Below, one piece after another: positions 41,983 through 50,371 of a DNA stretch of 64,000 nt. Every line of letters starts with the position of its first letter. The stretch's first letter is position 1. A program made the translations under genes and the position numbers. Under the pieces are notes generated by a model. That model was given only the letters and a program-made list of their open reading frames with translations. It searched no databases and was not told the DNA's origin. The stretch spans positions 62,001 to 126,000 of the forward strand of contig CAUJHH010000027.1 of assembly GCA_963204725.1 (NCBI GenBank). The letters are read 5' to 3'. This stretch comes from Planctomycetota bacterium. Its GTDB lineage: Bacteria; Planctomycetota; Phycisphaerae; Phycisphaerales; UBA1924.

Positions 41983-42798
41983 ATGCCCGCAGCGAAGCGC
42001 CAACCCAAGACGAAGCCGGGTGCAAAGCCGTGTCAAGCCGGAAAGGAGTTCGCGTATGCGGACCTCTCCGCCCGTCCGCTCCATGTACTCGTCTTCCTCG
42101 CGCCATTGCTCGTTCTGTATGAACTCGGATCAATCCTGTATCTGTCGAATCCCTCGACCGGTGCGGTGGAGACCATCAGCGCACGCCGCATGATCTCGAC
42201 GTTCTTCGAGGCCTTCGGCGCCTTCGGTCTTTATCTTCCCGGACTGGTGCTCGCCACCGTGCTCATCGTCTGGCACGTCCTGCGAAAGGACCGCTGGACC
42301 GTGCACCTTCCCGTCATCCCCGTGATGGCCATGGAATCAATTGTCTGGACGATACCGCTCGTCGTTGTCGCGTCGCTCATCCCCTATCTCCTCCCCGCGG
42401 TCCAGCTCGCGCACCTGTTCGACGGGCCCGCCACATCGGACATCCACCGGCTCTCGCGAGAAGCGAGAATGACCATCGCGATCGGCGCCGGCCTCTACGA
42501 AGAGCTCGTCTTCCGCGTTGTGGGCATCGCGATCGTCCACCTCGTTGTGGTCGATGTGCTCGGTGCCAGCAAGCGAGCGGGAGCCATCGCAGCCGTGGTG
42601 GTGTCGGCGGTTGCTTTCGCCTTCTATCACAACCTCCGGACCGCAACCGGGGAGTTCAACATCCCGCTCGCCGCCTTCCTGCTCTTCGCGGGGCTCTATT
42701 TCGGGCTCCTCTACATCTGGCGCGGCTTTGGAATCGTGGTCGGCGTGCACGCCCTATACGACGTCGTCGCCCTCGTGCTTCTTCCCAGCGGCCAGTAG
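41983..42798 (+). CDS. CPBP-family intramembrane metalloprotease
   Basis: CPBP (CAAX/Abi) proteins are membrane-embedded glutamic/metallo proteases. The 271-residue protein has about six membrane segments and the three family motifs: YEELVFR (residues 172-178, with the Glu173-Glu174 pair), FAFYHN (212-217, His216) and GFGIVVGVHALYDV (His256). The N-terminal 25 residues are Lys/Pro-rich and cytoplasmic. The substrate is unknown; the family includes prenyl-protein proteases and bacteriocin-immunity proteins. The ATG lies right after the rpsT terminator. Confidence 0.88.
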   Translation: MPAAKRQPKTKPGAKPCQAGKEFAYADLSARPLHVLVFLAPLLVLYELGSILYLSNPSTGAVETISARRMISTFFEAFGAFGLYLPGLVLATVLIVWHVLRKDRWTVHLPVIPVMAMESIVWTIPLVVVASLIPYLLPAVQLAHLFDGPATSDIHRLSREARMTIAIGAGLYEELVFRVVGIAIVHLVVVDVLGASKRAGAIAAVVVSAVAFAFYHNLRTATGEFNIPLAAFLLFAGLYFGLLYIWRGFGIVVGVHALYDVVALVLLPSGQ

Positions 42799-43040
42799 CG
42801 GCCCTCTTCCCGAATCTGGTCTGATAACGATCGCAGACCGTTAGGGTCGCCACGGGATCGTCCAGCGAGTTCTCCACGCTCACGCTTCTCACTGGATTCG
42901 ACTCGCTCCGCTTCGCTACACTCCTAGGGGTCAGAGAGTCCCGGAGCGGCTTCTGTTCGATCGTCCCGGGTTGATGGAAGCGTGATCCAACGCCGCGCCA
43001 CACTCACGCGGCTCGCGCACCTCAGCGAAAGGGCTCGCCA

Positions 43041-43343
43041 ATGGGACTCGAATTTGCGATCGACGAGTTGTACGCGACCGGCTGGAGCACTCTGGACTCG
43101 CAGGGCTGTGCCTATCACAGCGACGGACGACCGTTCCCCAACTGCTCGCGAGTGCAGGAGGAATTCGTCGCCTCCGGATGCACGCTTTCTATCCGGCGCA
43201 TCCAGCTCTTCGATTGCCATCGAGCCGAGTGGATGGATCAGACCGGCGTGCCAATGGGCGCGGTTGTCGGGCACACCGAGTCTGAGGCCGCGGTGTACGC
43301 CCTCTCGCAACTCCGACGCGCCCACGTCAGCGCACCCTGCTGA
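43041..43343 (+). CDS. Small conserved-looking protein of unknown function
   Basis: A 100-residue protein with an AAAGGG site about nine bases before its ATG. It contains five Cys residues and several aromatic residues (FAIDELYATGWSTLDSQGCA, YHSDGRPFPNCSRV, RIQLFDCHRAEWM). It has no signal peptide and no membrane segment. The end (SEAAVYALSQLRRAH) looks helical. I do not recognise the family. The coding look (start, ribosome site, compact domain) supports a real gene. The 242 bases before it hold no clear element beyond a weak inverted repeat near 42,818-42,839. Confidence 0.55.
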   Translation: MGLEFAIDELYATGWSTLDSQGCAYHSDGRPFPNCSRVQEEFVASGCTLSIRRIQLFDCHRAEWMDQTGVPMGAVVGHTESEAAVYALSQLRRAHVSAPC

Positions 43344-43390
43344 AACTTCTGTCTCACAAAGCGGAGATCAAACCATTCCGGGACGGGGGC

Positions 43391-43418
43391 TTGACCGGAA
43401 CCCGAGACGAGTTATCGT
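43391..43418 (+). promoter_or_regulatory. Promoter of tRNA-Glu
   Basis: TTGACC (43391-43396) and TATCGT (43413-43418) are separated by 16 bases. The predicted start, near 43425, is only a few bases ahead of the tRNA. The -10 is identical to that ahead of the TPS transporter. Confidence 0.6.
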
Positions 43419-43431
43419 CTCTCCGCACGAT

Positions 43432-43506
43432 GGCCCCATCGTCTAGCCTGGTCTAGGACGCCAGGTTCTCATCCTGGAAACCGGGGTTCGAATCCCCGTG
43501 GGGTCA
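43432..43506 (+). tRNA. tRNA-Glu (anticodon CTC)
   Basis: The 75-base cloverleaf has acceptor GGCCCCA pairing with TGGGGTC. The anticodon stem CCAGG/CCTGG (43461-43465, 43473-43477) encloses loop TTCTCAT with anticodon CTC at 43468-43470. The T arm is CGGGG-TTCGAAT-CCCCG and the discriminator is A. CCA is not encoded. Confidence 0.96.
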
Positions 43507-43516
43507 TTCCCAAAAC

Positions 43517-43549
43517 GGACCGCCTTCATCGGCGGTCCTGTTCATTTTT
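43517..43549 (+). terminator. Terminator after tRNA-Glu
   Basis: GGACCGCC (43517-43524) and GGCGGTCC (43531-43538) form a perfect eight-pair stem around TTCATC, followed by TGTTCATTTTT. This is the best T tract among the hairpins found in the window. The remaining bases up to 43,661 hold only the leader of the next gene. Confidence 0.8.
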
Positions 43550-43661
43550 GCGCTATAGACGGGATTCGCAACGCCCCAATCAGGGAGTGTGCCTCACTTT
43601 TGATCACTCGTGTCAACTCGGACCGGTTGCTCGCCGATTTCCGATCAGGATCGGAGTCGCC

Positions 43662-44009
43662 ATGGAAGCCCGTAACCAGAGCCACATGCCGTTGCGCAGC
43701 GAGTTCGCGGACGATGCCGACATGCTCGAACTCGTGGAGTTCTTTGTTTCTGAACTGCACGAGCGGATTGCTCGTCTGGAAGCCTGCTTGAACGAGCATC
43801 GATTCGGTGATCTTCGTTTCGTGGCGCACCAGCTCAAGGGCGCGGCCGGGGGATATGGCTATCCAGATCTCAGCCGGTTCGCGGGCGTGATCGAATCCCA
43901 GTTGACGGCCGATCCGAGCGGCAAGGACCTCGCCTCGTTGTCGCGGTCAGTGGCGGACCTCGTCGAGGTCTGTCGTCGTGCCATCAAGGGACACACCCCG
44001 ATTGCCTGA
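43662..44009 (+). CDS. Hpt-domain histidine phosphotransfer protein
   Basis: Hpt proteins relay phosphate between response-regulator receiver domains. The 115-residue protein is a single four-helix domain with the phospho-acceptor motif AHQLKGAAGGYG (His56) after ELHERIARLEACLN. The ATG at 43662 has CGGAG upstream; an in-frame TTG at 43548 lies in the tRNA terminator and is rejected. It ends 18 bases before the receiver/GGDEF gene, which is the obvious phosphotransfer partner. No histidine kinase gene is nearby. Confidence 0.88.
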   Translation: MEARNQSHMPLRSEFADDADMLELVEFFVSELHERIARLEACLNEHRFGDLRFVAHQLKGAAGGYGYPDLSRFAGVIESQLTADPSGKDLASLSRSVADLVEVCRRAIKGHTPIA

Positions 44010-44027
44010 CGCGGAGATGCGCCCACC

Positions 44028-44999
44028 TTGAGGATCGAAGCAGCCAATCTCGAGTCCACGCGCCCGCTCGTGCTGGCGATCGATGACTCCGCCGATGTTC
44101 TGCGGCTGCTGAAGAGCCGCTTGCGTCACGAAGCACTCGAATTCCACACCGCGAGCACGGGGAAAGAGGGGCTCGCGATGGCCCGCCAGCTCAACCCCGC
44201 TCTTATCCTGCTCGACATTGAGCTCCCCGATCTCGACGGCTTTGAGATCCTGCGACAGCTGAAGGAACGCTCCGAAACGGTGCAGACTCCGGTCATCATG
44301 CTCTCGGGACTCAGCAGCGCTCATGACAAGGTCACCGCGTTCGACCTCGGCGCCGTGGATTACGTGACCAAACCATTCGAAGTCGCCGAACTCCGCGTGC
44401 GGATCAGGTCCGCGATCCGCACGCACCTCCTGCTCCAGATGCTCTCGCAGCGTGCCCAGATCGATGGCCTCACCGGCCTCTGGAATCGCGCGTTCTTCGA
44501 TCGACGCTTCGGCGAGGAACTCGCCCGATGCTCGCGCCACGATCGCCCGATCTCGCTGGCAGTCTTCGATCTCGATCGATTCAAGCATGTCAACGACACC
44601 TTCGGCCATCCGGCCGGCGATGCCGTGCTGACCGGCTTCGGCAGCCTGATCCGGCGCGAGATCCGCGAGACCGACATCCCGTGCCGCTATGGCGGCGAGG
44701 AATTCGCGCTCATCATGCCGGAGACTTCACCCGAGGACGCATTCGGCGTCTGTGATCGCATCCGCCACACGTGCGAGCAGGTGGCATGGCCCCGGCATCC
44801 CGGACACGCCGTCACCGTCTCTATCGGAATCTACGGTACCAACGGATTCAACGGCACCAACCTCTGCCTGAACTACTCGCCTGAGTATTGGGTTGAATGC
44901 GCAGACCGCAACCTCTACGCCGCGAAGACCACCGGGCGCAATCGAATCATCTGGAACACGACCGAGCTGGCCGGACGGACGTTGCCCCGAGCAGGCTGA
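44028..44999 (+). CDS. Response regulator with diguanylate cyclase output (receiver-GGDEF)
   Basis: The protein would make cyclic di-GMP on phosphorylation. The receiver domain (about residues 14-125) has the IDDS acidic pair, phospho-acceptor Asp63 (LLDIELPD) and Lys115 (YVTKPFE). The GGDEF domain starts at DGLTGLWNRAFF and keeps an active site, GGEEF (222-226). An RETD inhibitory site (213-216) stands five residues ahead, so product feedback is expected. The domain carries a slightly extended end (YGTNGFNGTNLCLNYSPEYW) before the ADRNLYAAKTTGRNRI segment. The only plausible start is TTG at 44028, with GGAG about 11 bases upstream. It is co-directional with the Hpt gene. Confidence 0.92.
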   Translation: MRIEAANLESTRPLVLAIDDSADVLRLLKSRLRHEALEFHTASTGKEGLAMARQLNPALILLDIELPDLDGFEILRQLKERSETVQTPVIMLSGLSSAHDKVTAFDLGAVDYVTKPFEVAELRVRIRSAIRTHLLLQMLSQRAQIDGLTGLWNRAFFDRRFGEELARCSRHDRPISLAVFDLDRFKHVNDTFGHPAGDAVLTGFGSLIRREIRETDIPCRYGGEEFALIMPETSPEDAFGVCDRIRHTCEQVAWPRHPGHAVTVSIGIYGTNGFNGTNLCLNYSPEYWVECADRNLYAAKTTGRNRIIWNTTELAGRTLPRAG

Positions 45000-45017
45000 G
45001 ACGCCAACGCCGCCTGG

Positions 45018-45698
45018 TCAGAACGGAAAGATCAGGCCGCCGTAGATCATCAATGAGTCCCGATCCGGGTTCTCGTCATCCCCCTGCGTGCGGGCGTTCG
45101 AGATGTGGTGCCAGCGAGCGCCGAGCTGAAGCCGCAGGCCGGCATCGTTCAGCCGCCGCGTCACTCCCGCGCCCGCCTGCGGCATGAAGTTGAACTCTGT
45201 TCCGCCATCCGGCACCTCGTCGCTGGCTCCCATCACGCCGATGCCCGCATCGATGTACACCGTCCACGGATCCTTGCGGATGAAGTGCCAGCGGAAGATG
45301 GTGGAGATGCTCGCGCCGACGGCGTCATCACCCTTCTGGGCGAAATACCACCCATCGAGCTCGAGTGAGAATTCAATCCCGTCGCCGAGGAAGTAGCTGT
45401 ACGCTCCACGAATGGGAATATCGGTCGAGCCGTCGAAATCGTCGGCGATACCCGTTCCCAGCGTCCACCATTTGGTCTCCGCCTTGGCGTACTCAGCTGC
45501 GACCGGTCTGACCTCGGTGCCCGATTCGGGTTTGGGAGCCTCGGGTTGGAAGGTGAGGCGGCCGCCCGTGACCTCCAGCGCCCGAGCATCCTCAGCGCTC
45601 GAGGCGGAGGCATTACCGCTGAACACAGAAGGGATTCCCGCGCACAGCACGGCCCAGGACATCCGAGACAGGCATCGATCGGCGGTTTGAGTCGTCAT
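45018..45698 (-). CDS. PagL-like outer-membrane lipid A deacylase (acyloxyacyl hydrolase family)
   Basis: A 226-residue protein with a signal peptide and a C-terminal eight-stranded-barrel look (TVYIDAGIGVMG, TEFNFMPQAGAGVTRRL, LRLQLGARWHHISNART) ending IYGGLIFPF. The segment WHHISNA matches the His-x-Ser-Asn active-site motif of PagL, which removes an acyl chain from lipid A. I chose the ATG at 45698 because it opens the signal peptide. The upstream in-frame extension to 45866 is Arg-rich and overlaps the divergent slyX-like gene. Function in lipid A trimming is inferred from the motif. Confidence 0.62.
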   Translation of the reverse strand: MTTQTADRCLSRMSWAVLCAGIPSVFSGNASASSAEDARALEVTGGRLTFQPEAPKPESGTEVRPVAAEYAKAETKWWTLGTGIADDFDGSTDIPIRGAYSYFLGDGIEFSLELDGWYFAQKGDDAVGASISTIFRWHFIRKDPWTVYIDAGIGVMGASDEVPDGGTEFNFMPQAGAGVTRRLNDAGLRLQLGARWHHISNARTQGDDENPDRDSLMIYGGLIFPF

Positions 45699-45775
45699 AT
45701 GGTCCGTAGAGTAGCGATGCCCGAGCCGTTCGTGCCACCCGGGGACGTCCAACCAAGCTCCCAAGGATTCCGCCC

Positions 45776-46045
45776 ATGAGCAGCGAGCCCGGTCAGGATC
45801 GAGAGCCGCCCATCGCCGATCGCGTTCTGCGCCTCGAAGAATCAGCCGCGTACGCCGATCACGCATCGGAGCAGATCACCGCCGAGATGCTCGCGATCCA
45901 CCGCCGACTCGATGCCCTCACCCGCCGGATCGACACGTTGGAGCGACGCCTCGCCGACGCCGCCGCGATCGATGACCAGCACGCCGCCGCTGGCTCACCG
46001 ACCAACGAGCAACTGAAGCTGAACAAGCCTCCGCACTCGGCCTAG
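45776..46045 (+). CDS. slyX: SlyX-family coiled-coil protein
   Basis: An 89-residue protein with one amphipathic helix (DRVLRLEESAAYADHASEQI followed by TAEMLAIHRRLDALTRRIDT), the typical SlyX layout, and a C-terminal tail that includes LKLNKPPHSA, close to the family's usual PPHY ending. The biochemical role of SlyX is unknown. It is divergent from the PagL-like gene and convergent with gpmI. Confidence 0.78.
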   Translation: MSSEPGQDREPPIADRVLRLEESAAYADHASEQITAEMLAIHRRLDALTRRIDTLERRLADAAAIDDQHAAAGSPTNEQLKLNKPPHSA

Positions 46046-46065
46046 CCCAGGGTCTGCCGCTCGGC

Positions 46066-47742
46066 TCATGCAATCAGCGATCGTCCCGTCATCTCAGGAG
46101 GCGGCACGAGCCCCATCATGTCAAGAGCCGTCGGGGCGATGTCAGCGAGCCTCCCTCGAGCCGCACGGGCTCCCGGGTTCGTCCAGTTCTCGACCCGGTT
46201 GTCCCCCCGCAGCGTGCGACTCTTGAACGCCTCACCGACAACCACCAGCGGCACGTCGAACGTCGTGTGAGCCGTGTGTGGAGCGTTCGACGCGGGATCC
46301 CACATCTGCTCGCAGTTCCCGTGGTCCGCCGTCACAATCGCCGATCCACCTCGCCTGAGCGTCGCATCGAGGATCCGCCCGACGCACGCGTCCACCGTCT
46401 CGCAAGCAACGATCGCTGCCTTGAGATTGCCCGTGTGCCCGACCATGTCGCCGTTGGCGAAATTCACAACGATCAAGGACTCGCAATCGGGGCTCGCCAA
46501 TCGCTCCAGCACCGCCTCGCAGATCTGCTGCGCCGCCATCTCCGGCATCAGGTCGTACGTCGAGACCTTGGGGCTCTGCGGGTTCTTGCGATGCTCCCCC
46601 TCAAAGGGCGGGTCGCGATAGTCATTGAAGAAGAACGTCACATGCGGGTACTTCTCAGTCTCCGCGCACCGGAACTGCGTCAAGCCGAGCTGCGAGACGA
46701 ACGCTCCCAGGATATTGACCATCTTCGGTGGCTTCGGGAACGCGACGTGTACGAGCCCCGACAGCTCCTCCCAGTACGCGGTCATCGTCACATAATGGAG
46801 GTCGAGCCGGGCCCCACGATCGAACCCGTTCTTTCCCGAGTCCGGCGAGGGCTTGACCCTCGCCCAGAGATCATCGGGAAAGACGAACGCCGCGGAAATC
46901 TCGCGAGGCCGATCGCCCCGGTAGTTGTAGAAGACGACCGAGTCACCATCCCGGATTCTCGTCTCCTGCGCATCCTGATCACTCGCCGCGATGACAGTGG
47001 GGGGGATGTACTCATCGCCCTTGAGATTCTCCGCAGTCGGCGCGTCGTAGTACGCCTGGATCGCCTCTCCCGCCGTCATCGCACGGGCCGATTCCCCCCG
47101 CCCGGTCAGGCAGTCATACGCCCGCTGGACCCGCTCCCAACGGTTGTCGCGATCCATCGCGAAGTACCGCCCGATGATCGACACCACACGCCCGACGCCG
47201 ATCTCCGCGCACGCGCGTTCAACCCGCCTCGCGAACTCCAGTCCCGAGAACGGCCCCGTGTCGCGGCCATCGGTGAACAGGTGAATGAAGACTCGATTCC
47301 CGGGCTGCCCCACGGCCTTGCACGCCCTCAACGCCGCGAACAGGTGCTCCAGCAGCCCATGCACACCTGCATCCGAGCAGATCCCCATCAAGTGGACGGC
47401 GCTCCGCTTGGCCAGAGCCGCGCCCACCGCCGCCGCAAACTCGCCGTTCTTCTCAAGCCCCGCCCGGCAGGCTTTCGTGATCGCGACCGATTCCTGATCC
47501 ACGATTCGTCCCGCGCCGATGTTCTGATGCCCGACCTCGGAGTTGCCCATCGTCCCATCGGGCAGCCCGACATCCTCGCCGCTCGTCTTGATCAGCGTCC
47601 ATGGCCACTCCGCGCGCAGCCGATTATCTACCGGCGTGCTCGCCAGCTTCACGGCATTGAATCCGTCATGCTCGGGGTTCGGATTCTCGCCCCAGCCGTC
47701 GCGGACAATCAGCACCAGCGGCGTGTTTCGTGTAGCGGTCAT
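46066..47742 (-). CDS. gpmI: 2,3-bisphosphoglycerate-independent phosphoglycerate mutase
   Basis: It interconverts 3- and 2-phosphoglycerate in glycolysis, using two manganese ions and a serine phospho-intermediate. The ATG at 47742, after GGAGG, gives 558 residues. The start has LVLIVRDGWG (metal-binding Asp15), the catalytic serine is in GTMGNSEVGHQNIGAGR (Ser68), FTDGRDT follows, and the C-terminal metal motif is TADHGNCEQM. Length is slightly above the usual 510-520. An upstream in-frame GTG would add 20 residues without family similarity. Confidence 0.95.
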   Translation of the reverse strand: MTATRNTPLVLIVRDGWGENPNPEHDGFNAVKLASTPVDNRLRAEWPWTLIKTSGEDVGLPDGTMGNSEVGHQNIGAGRIVDQESVAITKACRAGLEKNGEFAAAVGAALAKRSAVHLMGICSDAGVHGLLEHLFAALRACKAVGQPGNRVFIHLFTDGRDTGPFSGLEFARRVERACAEIGVGRVVSIIGRYFAMDRDNRWERVQRAYDCLTGRGESARAMTAGEAIQAYYDAPTAENLKGDEYIPPTVIAASDQDAQETRIRDGDSVVFYNYRGDRPREISAAFVFPDDLWARVKPSPDSGKNGFDRGARLDLHYVTMTAYWEELSGLVHVAFPKPPKMVNILGAFVSQLGLTQFRCAETEKYPHVTFFFNDYRDPPFEGEHRKNPQSPKVSTYDLMPEMAAQQICEAVLERLASPDCESLIVVNFANGDMVGHTGNLKAAIVACETVDACVGRILDATLRRGGSAIVTADHGNCEQMWDPASNAPHTAHTTFDVPLVVVGEAFKSRTLRGDNRVENWTNPGARAARGRLADIAPTALDMMGLVPPPEMTGRSLIA

Positions 47743-47817
47743 GGATCCTCCATCGCTTGAACGAGACTCAACGAGTTCGGCACGCGAGCGAACGCCAGAC
47801 ATGCCCCGCGCGCGTAC

Positions 47818-48306
47818 TCAGGCGATCATCGCCAGAATATCCCCGAACTTCATCGCGTCCTTCGGCTCCCGACTCTGGCTGAACCGCACCTTGCCCTTGC
47901 CGTCCGCCGACTGCCCAATGACCACCGTCCCCCGGTGTGTCGTGTTCATGTCGGCCCAATAAAGGCCATACGCGCGGCACACCTGCCGGTGCTGGTCCGA
48001 GAGCAGCGCGTGCTTGTACCCCTCGGCCGCGGCCCAGGCGCCCAGTGTGAACGTGGAATCGCACGAGACGCCAACAACTTGCGCCCCTTTGGCGGTCCAA
48101 TTCGCCAGTTCCTTGCTGATGCAGTGCATCTCCGTGCCGCACACGCCCGTGAACGCGAACGGAAAGAAGCACAGAACGACATCGCCTTTCTTGATCGCAT
48201 CGGACAACTTCCACTCTGAGCGGGTTGTCGTGAGAAGCGTGAATCCCGGGGCGACCTCGCCCTCGCCGATCAGTGTTTCGCGGGCGGCCAGACTTTCGTT
48301 CGACAT
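47818..48306 (-). CDS. Peroxiredoxin (AhpC/TSA, AhpE-like)
   Basis: A 162-residue thiol peroxidase. The peroxidatic site PFAFTGVCGTEM has Thr53 and Cys56, and the resolving arrangement resembles one-Cys or AhpE-type enzymes. Other family features are LSDAIKKGDVVLCFFP, VVGVSCDSTFTLGAWA and RGTVVIG. The ATG at 48306 follows AGGAG; a GTG six bases earlier is less likely. It sits 75 bases upstream of gpmI on the same strand, so the two may be co-transcribed. Confidence 0.92.
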   Translation of the reverse strand: MSNESLAARETLIGEGEVAPGFTLLTTTRSEWKLSDAIKKGDVVLCFFPFAFTGVCGTEMHCISKELANWTAKGAQVVGVSCDSTFTLGAWAAAEGYKHALLSDQHRQVCRAYGLYWADMNTTHRGTVVIGQSADGKGKVRFSQSREPKDAMKFGDILAMIA

Positions 48307-48513
48307 GAGCACTCCTGATTGATGGCCCGGCCAGGGTAGATGGGGCTGTTTCCCGCCTTCCGGACATCCGGCTGGCCGACGCGACCCGAACCCCGGACGG
48401 GGCTTATCCTATGTGGTCATGGACCGAGGCCGCGCCGGTGGAACCGGTTGCCGCACCGTGATGGACCTCAGCGTCCACCCATTGGCGGGCACGAGCATGG
48501 AGGCGAGAACGCG

Positions 48514-49389
48514 ATGATCGATATCGACCTGGTCGCGCTGGACGAACGCTACGCCGCGATCCGCGAGCGGGTGGCCCGCGCAGCCGCGAAGTCCGGCAGG
48601 CGTCTTGACGACATCATCCTCGTCGCCGTGACCAAGTTCGCAGAGCCAGAGCAGATCCGACGCCTGATCGAGATCGGCCACCGTGACTTCGGTGAGAATC
48701 GGGTGCAGCAACTTGTCCAGCGTGCCGCGATGGTCGAGGAGCATCTCACCCGCCTCCGCGTCCTCCCGCAGACTCTCGGCCGAGCCGGTTCCAGCCACGC
48801 CGGCCGCTCGCTGATCGACCTTGAGAAGGCCGCGATGCCCTCGATCGGTTCCGGGGGCAAGGAGCCCGTCCGCTGGCACATGATCGGACACCTCCAGCGG
48901 AACAAGGCCCGCAAGGCCTGTGAGGTCGCCCGCCTCATCCACTCTGTCGATTCACTCCGTCTCGCCGAAGAATTGCAGATCATCGCGCTTCGACGCGAGA
49001 AGCCACTCGACATTCTTATCGAAGTCAATTGCTCTGGCGAAGCGAGCAAGCAGGGCTGTCCGGTTCCAGCCGCCGGCCCTCTCGCCGAGCAGATCGACAC
49101 CATGATCAACGTCCGGGTCCGAGGGCTCATGACAATGGCGGCCCCAAGCGATGATCCTGAGAGTGCCCGCGACACGTTCGCGCGGTGCAAGGAACTCTTC
49201 GACGAAATCCGCAAGACGGGCGTCGCGGAGGGCGCGTTCAACCTGCTCTCGATGGGCATGTCCGGTGACTTTGATGTCGCGATCGAAGAGGGAGCCAACA
49301 TCGTCCGTGTCGGCACAGCGATCTTCGGCGAACGCGAACTCGAGCCGGATGCCGCCGAAGACGATGGCGATCCCGACGATCTGGATTGA
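48514..49389 (+). CDS. yggS: YggS-family pyridoxal 5'-phosphate homeostasis protein
   Basis: Binds PLP and keeps cytoplasmic vitamin B6 and amino-acid pools balanced. The PLP-binding lysine is in VAVTKFAEP (Lys41). HRDFGENRVQQL, WHMIGHLQRNK, LIHSVDSLRLAEEL, ILIEVNCSGEASKQG, VRGLMTMA and LSMGMSGDFDVAIEEGANIV are the other family motifs. At 291 residues it is longer than the usual 230. The main addition is a Gly/Ser-rich insert of about 35 residues after HLTRLRVLPQT, before WHMIGH, and there is an acidic tail. The ATG at 48514 has GGAGG ahead; the earlier in-frame open stretch to 48340 is not conserved. Confidence 0.93.
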   Translation: MIDIDLVALDERYAAIRERVARAAAKSGRRLDDIILVAVTKFAEPEQIRRLIEIGHRDFGENRVQQLVQRAAMVEEHLTRLRVLPQTLGRAGSSHAGRSLIDLEKAAMPSIGSGGKEPVRWHMIGHLQRNKARKACEVARLIHSVDSLRLAEELQIIALRREKPLDILIEVNCSGEASKQGCPVPAAGPLAEQIDTMINVRVRGLMTMAAPSDDPESARDTFARCKELFDEIRKTGVAEGAFNLLSMGMSGDFDVAIEEGANIVRVGTAIFGERELEPDAAEDDGDPDDLD

Positions 49390-49431
49390 ATCGGTTGCTT
49401 TGTCGAACAATCGAACCGTTGTGGTGGTCGT

Positions 49432-50151
49432 TTACGCGCGTGCCATGCGTCCATTCGACGCACGCGTCATTGTCATGTACGACTGCAGCGAACGCCCCGG
49501 ACACGCCGTGGGCCGCAGCTCTTGGTGCGTGTAGACGCCCCGAACCGGTATGCGATACTGGCGCATCTGTGCCGCGACAAACTGATCGAGCGACCCAAGC
49601 GCCGCCGGAGTGGGCGACTGGCTGTCAAAGTTCCCCATGACCATGATGCCGAGGTTGCCGGGGTTGCCGTCCTTGACGTGCGCGCCCTGCAAGCTGATGG
49701 GCCTGCCCTGCCACACACGACCCGCCGGATCGATCACGTAGTGATACCCGATGTCCGCCCACCCCTTGGACACGTGAGAATTCCGGATCGACTCCAGACG
49801 CCTCGCCGCATCCGACTTTCCCGTCGAGTAAAACGGCGTCATGCCATCGTGGTGGATCGTCACCTTATCGATCCGGCCCATCGAGTCCGCCAACGCCCTG
49901 ATCGGCTGCGCTCGAGTCCATTCCGTACGCGAGATCACGCCTTGGGGCACAGAGATTGCCGGCGCGGCGGGCGTCGAACGGGGCACAGATGCGCTCCGGG
50001 GCTCAGGAACGCGCCGGCCGGTGTCCGAAGGCCAACTCGGTCCGGGGAGCGACGCGGCCTTGCTGCCGCCACCCTCGCAGCCCGAGAGAATGACAACCGC
50101 GCCGGTCGCGAGCCCGACCTGAAGGAATTGGCGTCTGGCAATCTGATCCAT
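49432..50151 (-). CDS. N-acetylmuramoyl-L-alanine amidase, Tat-type lipoprotein (PGRP fold)
   Basis: Cleaves the amide between MurNAc and the stem peptide. The 239-residue protein begins MDQIARRQFLQVG, a twin-arginine-like signal, which leads to a lipobox (VVILSGC), so it should be membrane-anchored outside the cytoplasm. A Pro/Ser-rich linker follows. The Amidase_2 domain has VTIHHDGM, DIGYHYVIDPAGRVWQGRP, GNLGIMVMGNFD and YTHQELRPTACPG, which together supply the zinc His-His-Cys ligands. The ATG at 50151 is preferred to the in-frame start 30 bases earlier. The 220 bases between it and mscS hold no element I could assign. Confidence 0.9.
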   Translation of the reverse strand: MDQIARRQFLQVGLATGAVVILSGCEGGGSKAASLPGPSWPSDTGRRVPEPRSASVPRSTPAAPAISVPQGVISRTEWTRAQPIRALADSMGRIDKVTIHHDGMTPFYSTGKSDAARRLESIRNSHVSKGWADIGYHYVIDPAGRVWQGRPISLQGAHVKDGNPGNLGIMVMGNFDSQSPTPAALGSLDQFVAAQMRQYRIPVRGVYTHQELRPTACPGRSLQSYMTMTRASNGRMARA

Positions 50152-50371
50152 GCGGTCCTGCTTATCGACCAACGAGGGCAACCGTCCGCAACTCCGGCGC
50201 GGGCACCTCTACAGTTCGCCCCGCACTCCGTGCAGGAGTCCCATCCGTCCCAATGGTAGCAGTTGGCCGCCGCGATTCAGGTCCAATAATCCGCGACTCG
50301 ACGTGCCTCGACGTCCGCCTCCGTGATTCCCCAGCTTCTTCCCACGCCGGTCCGCCGGATGGAGCCCCAGG

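Noticed and set aside
46267..47760. A 497-residue plus-strand frame
   Set aside because: Exactly antisense to gpmI, which has all catalytic motifs.
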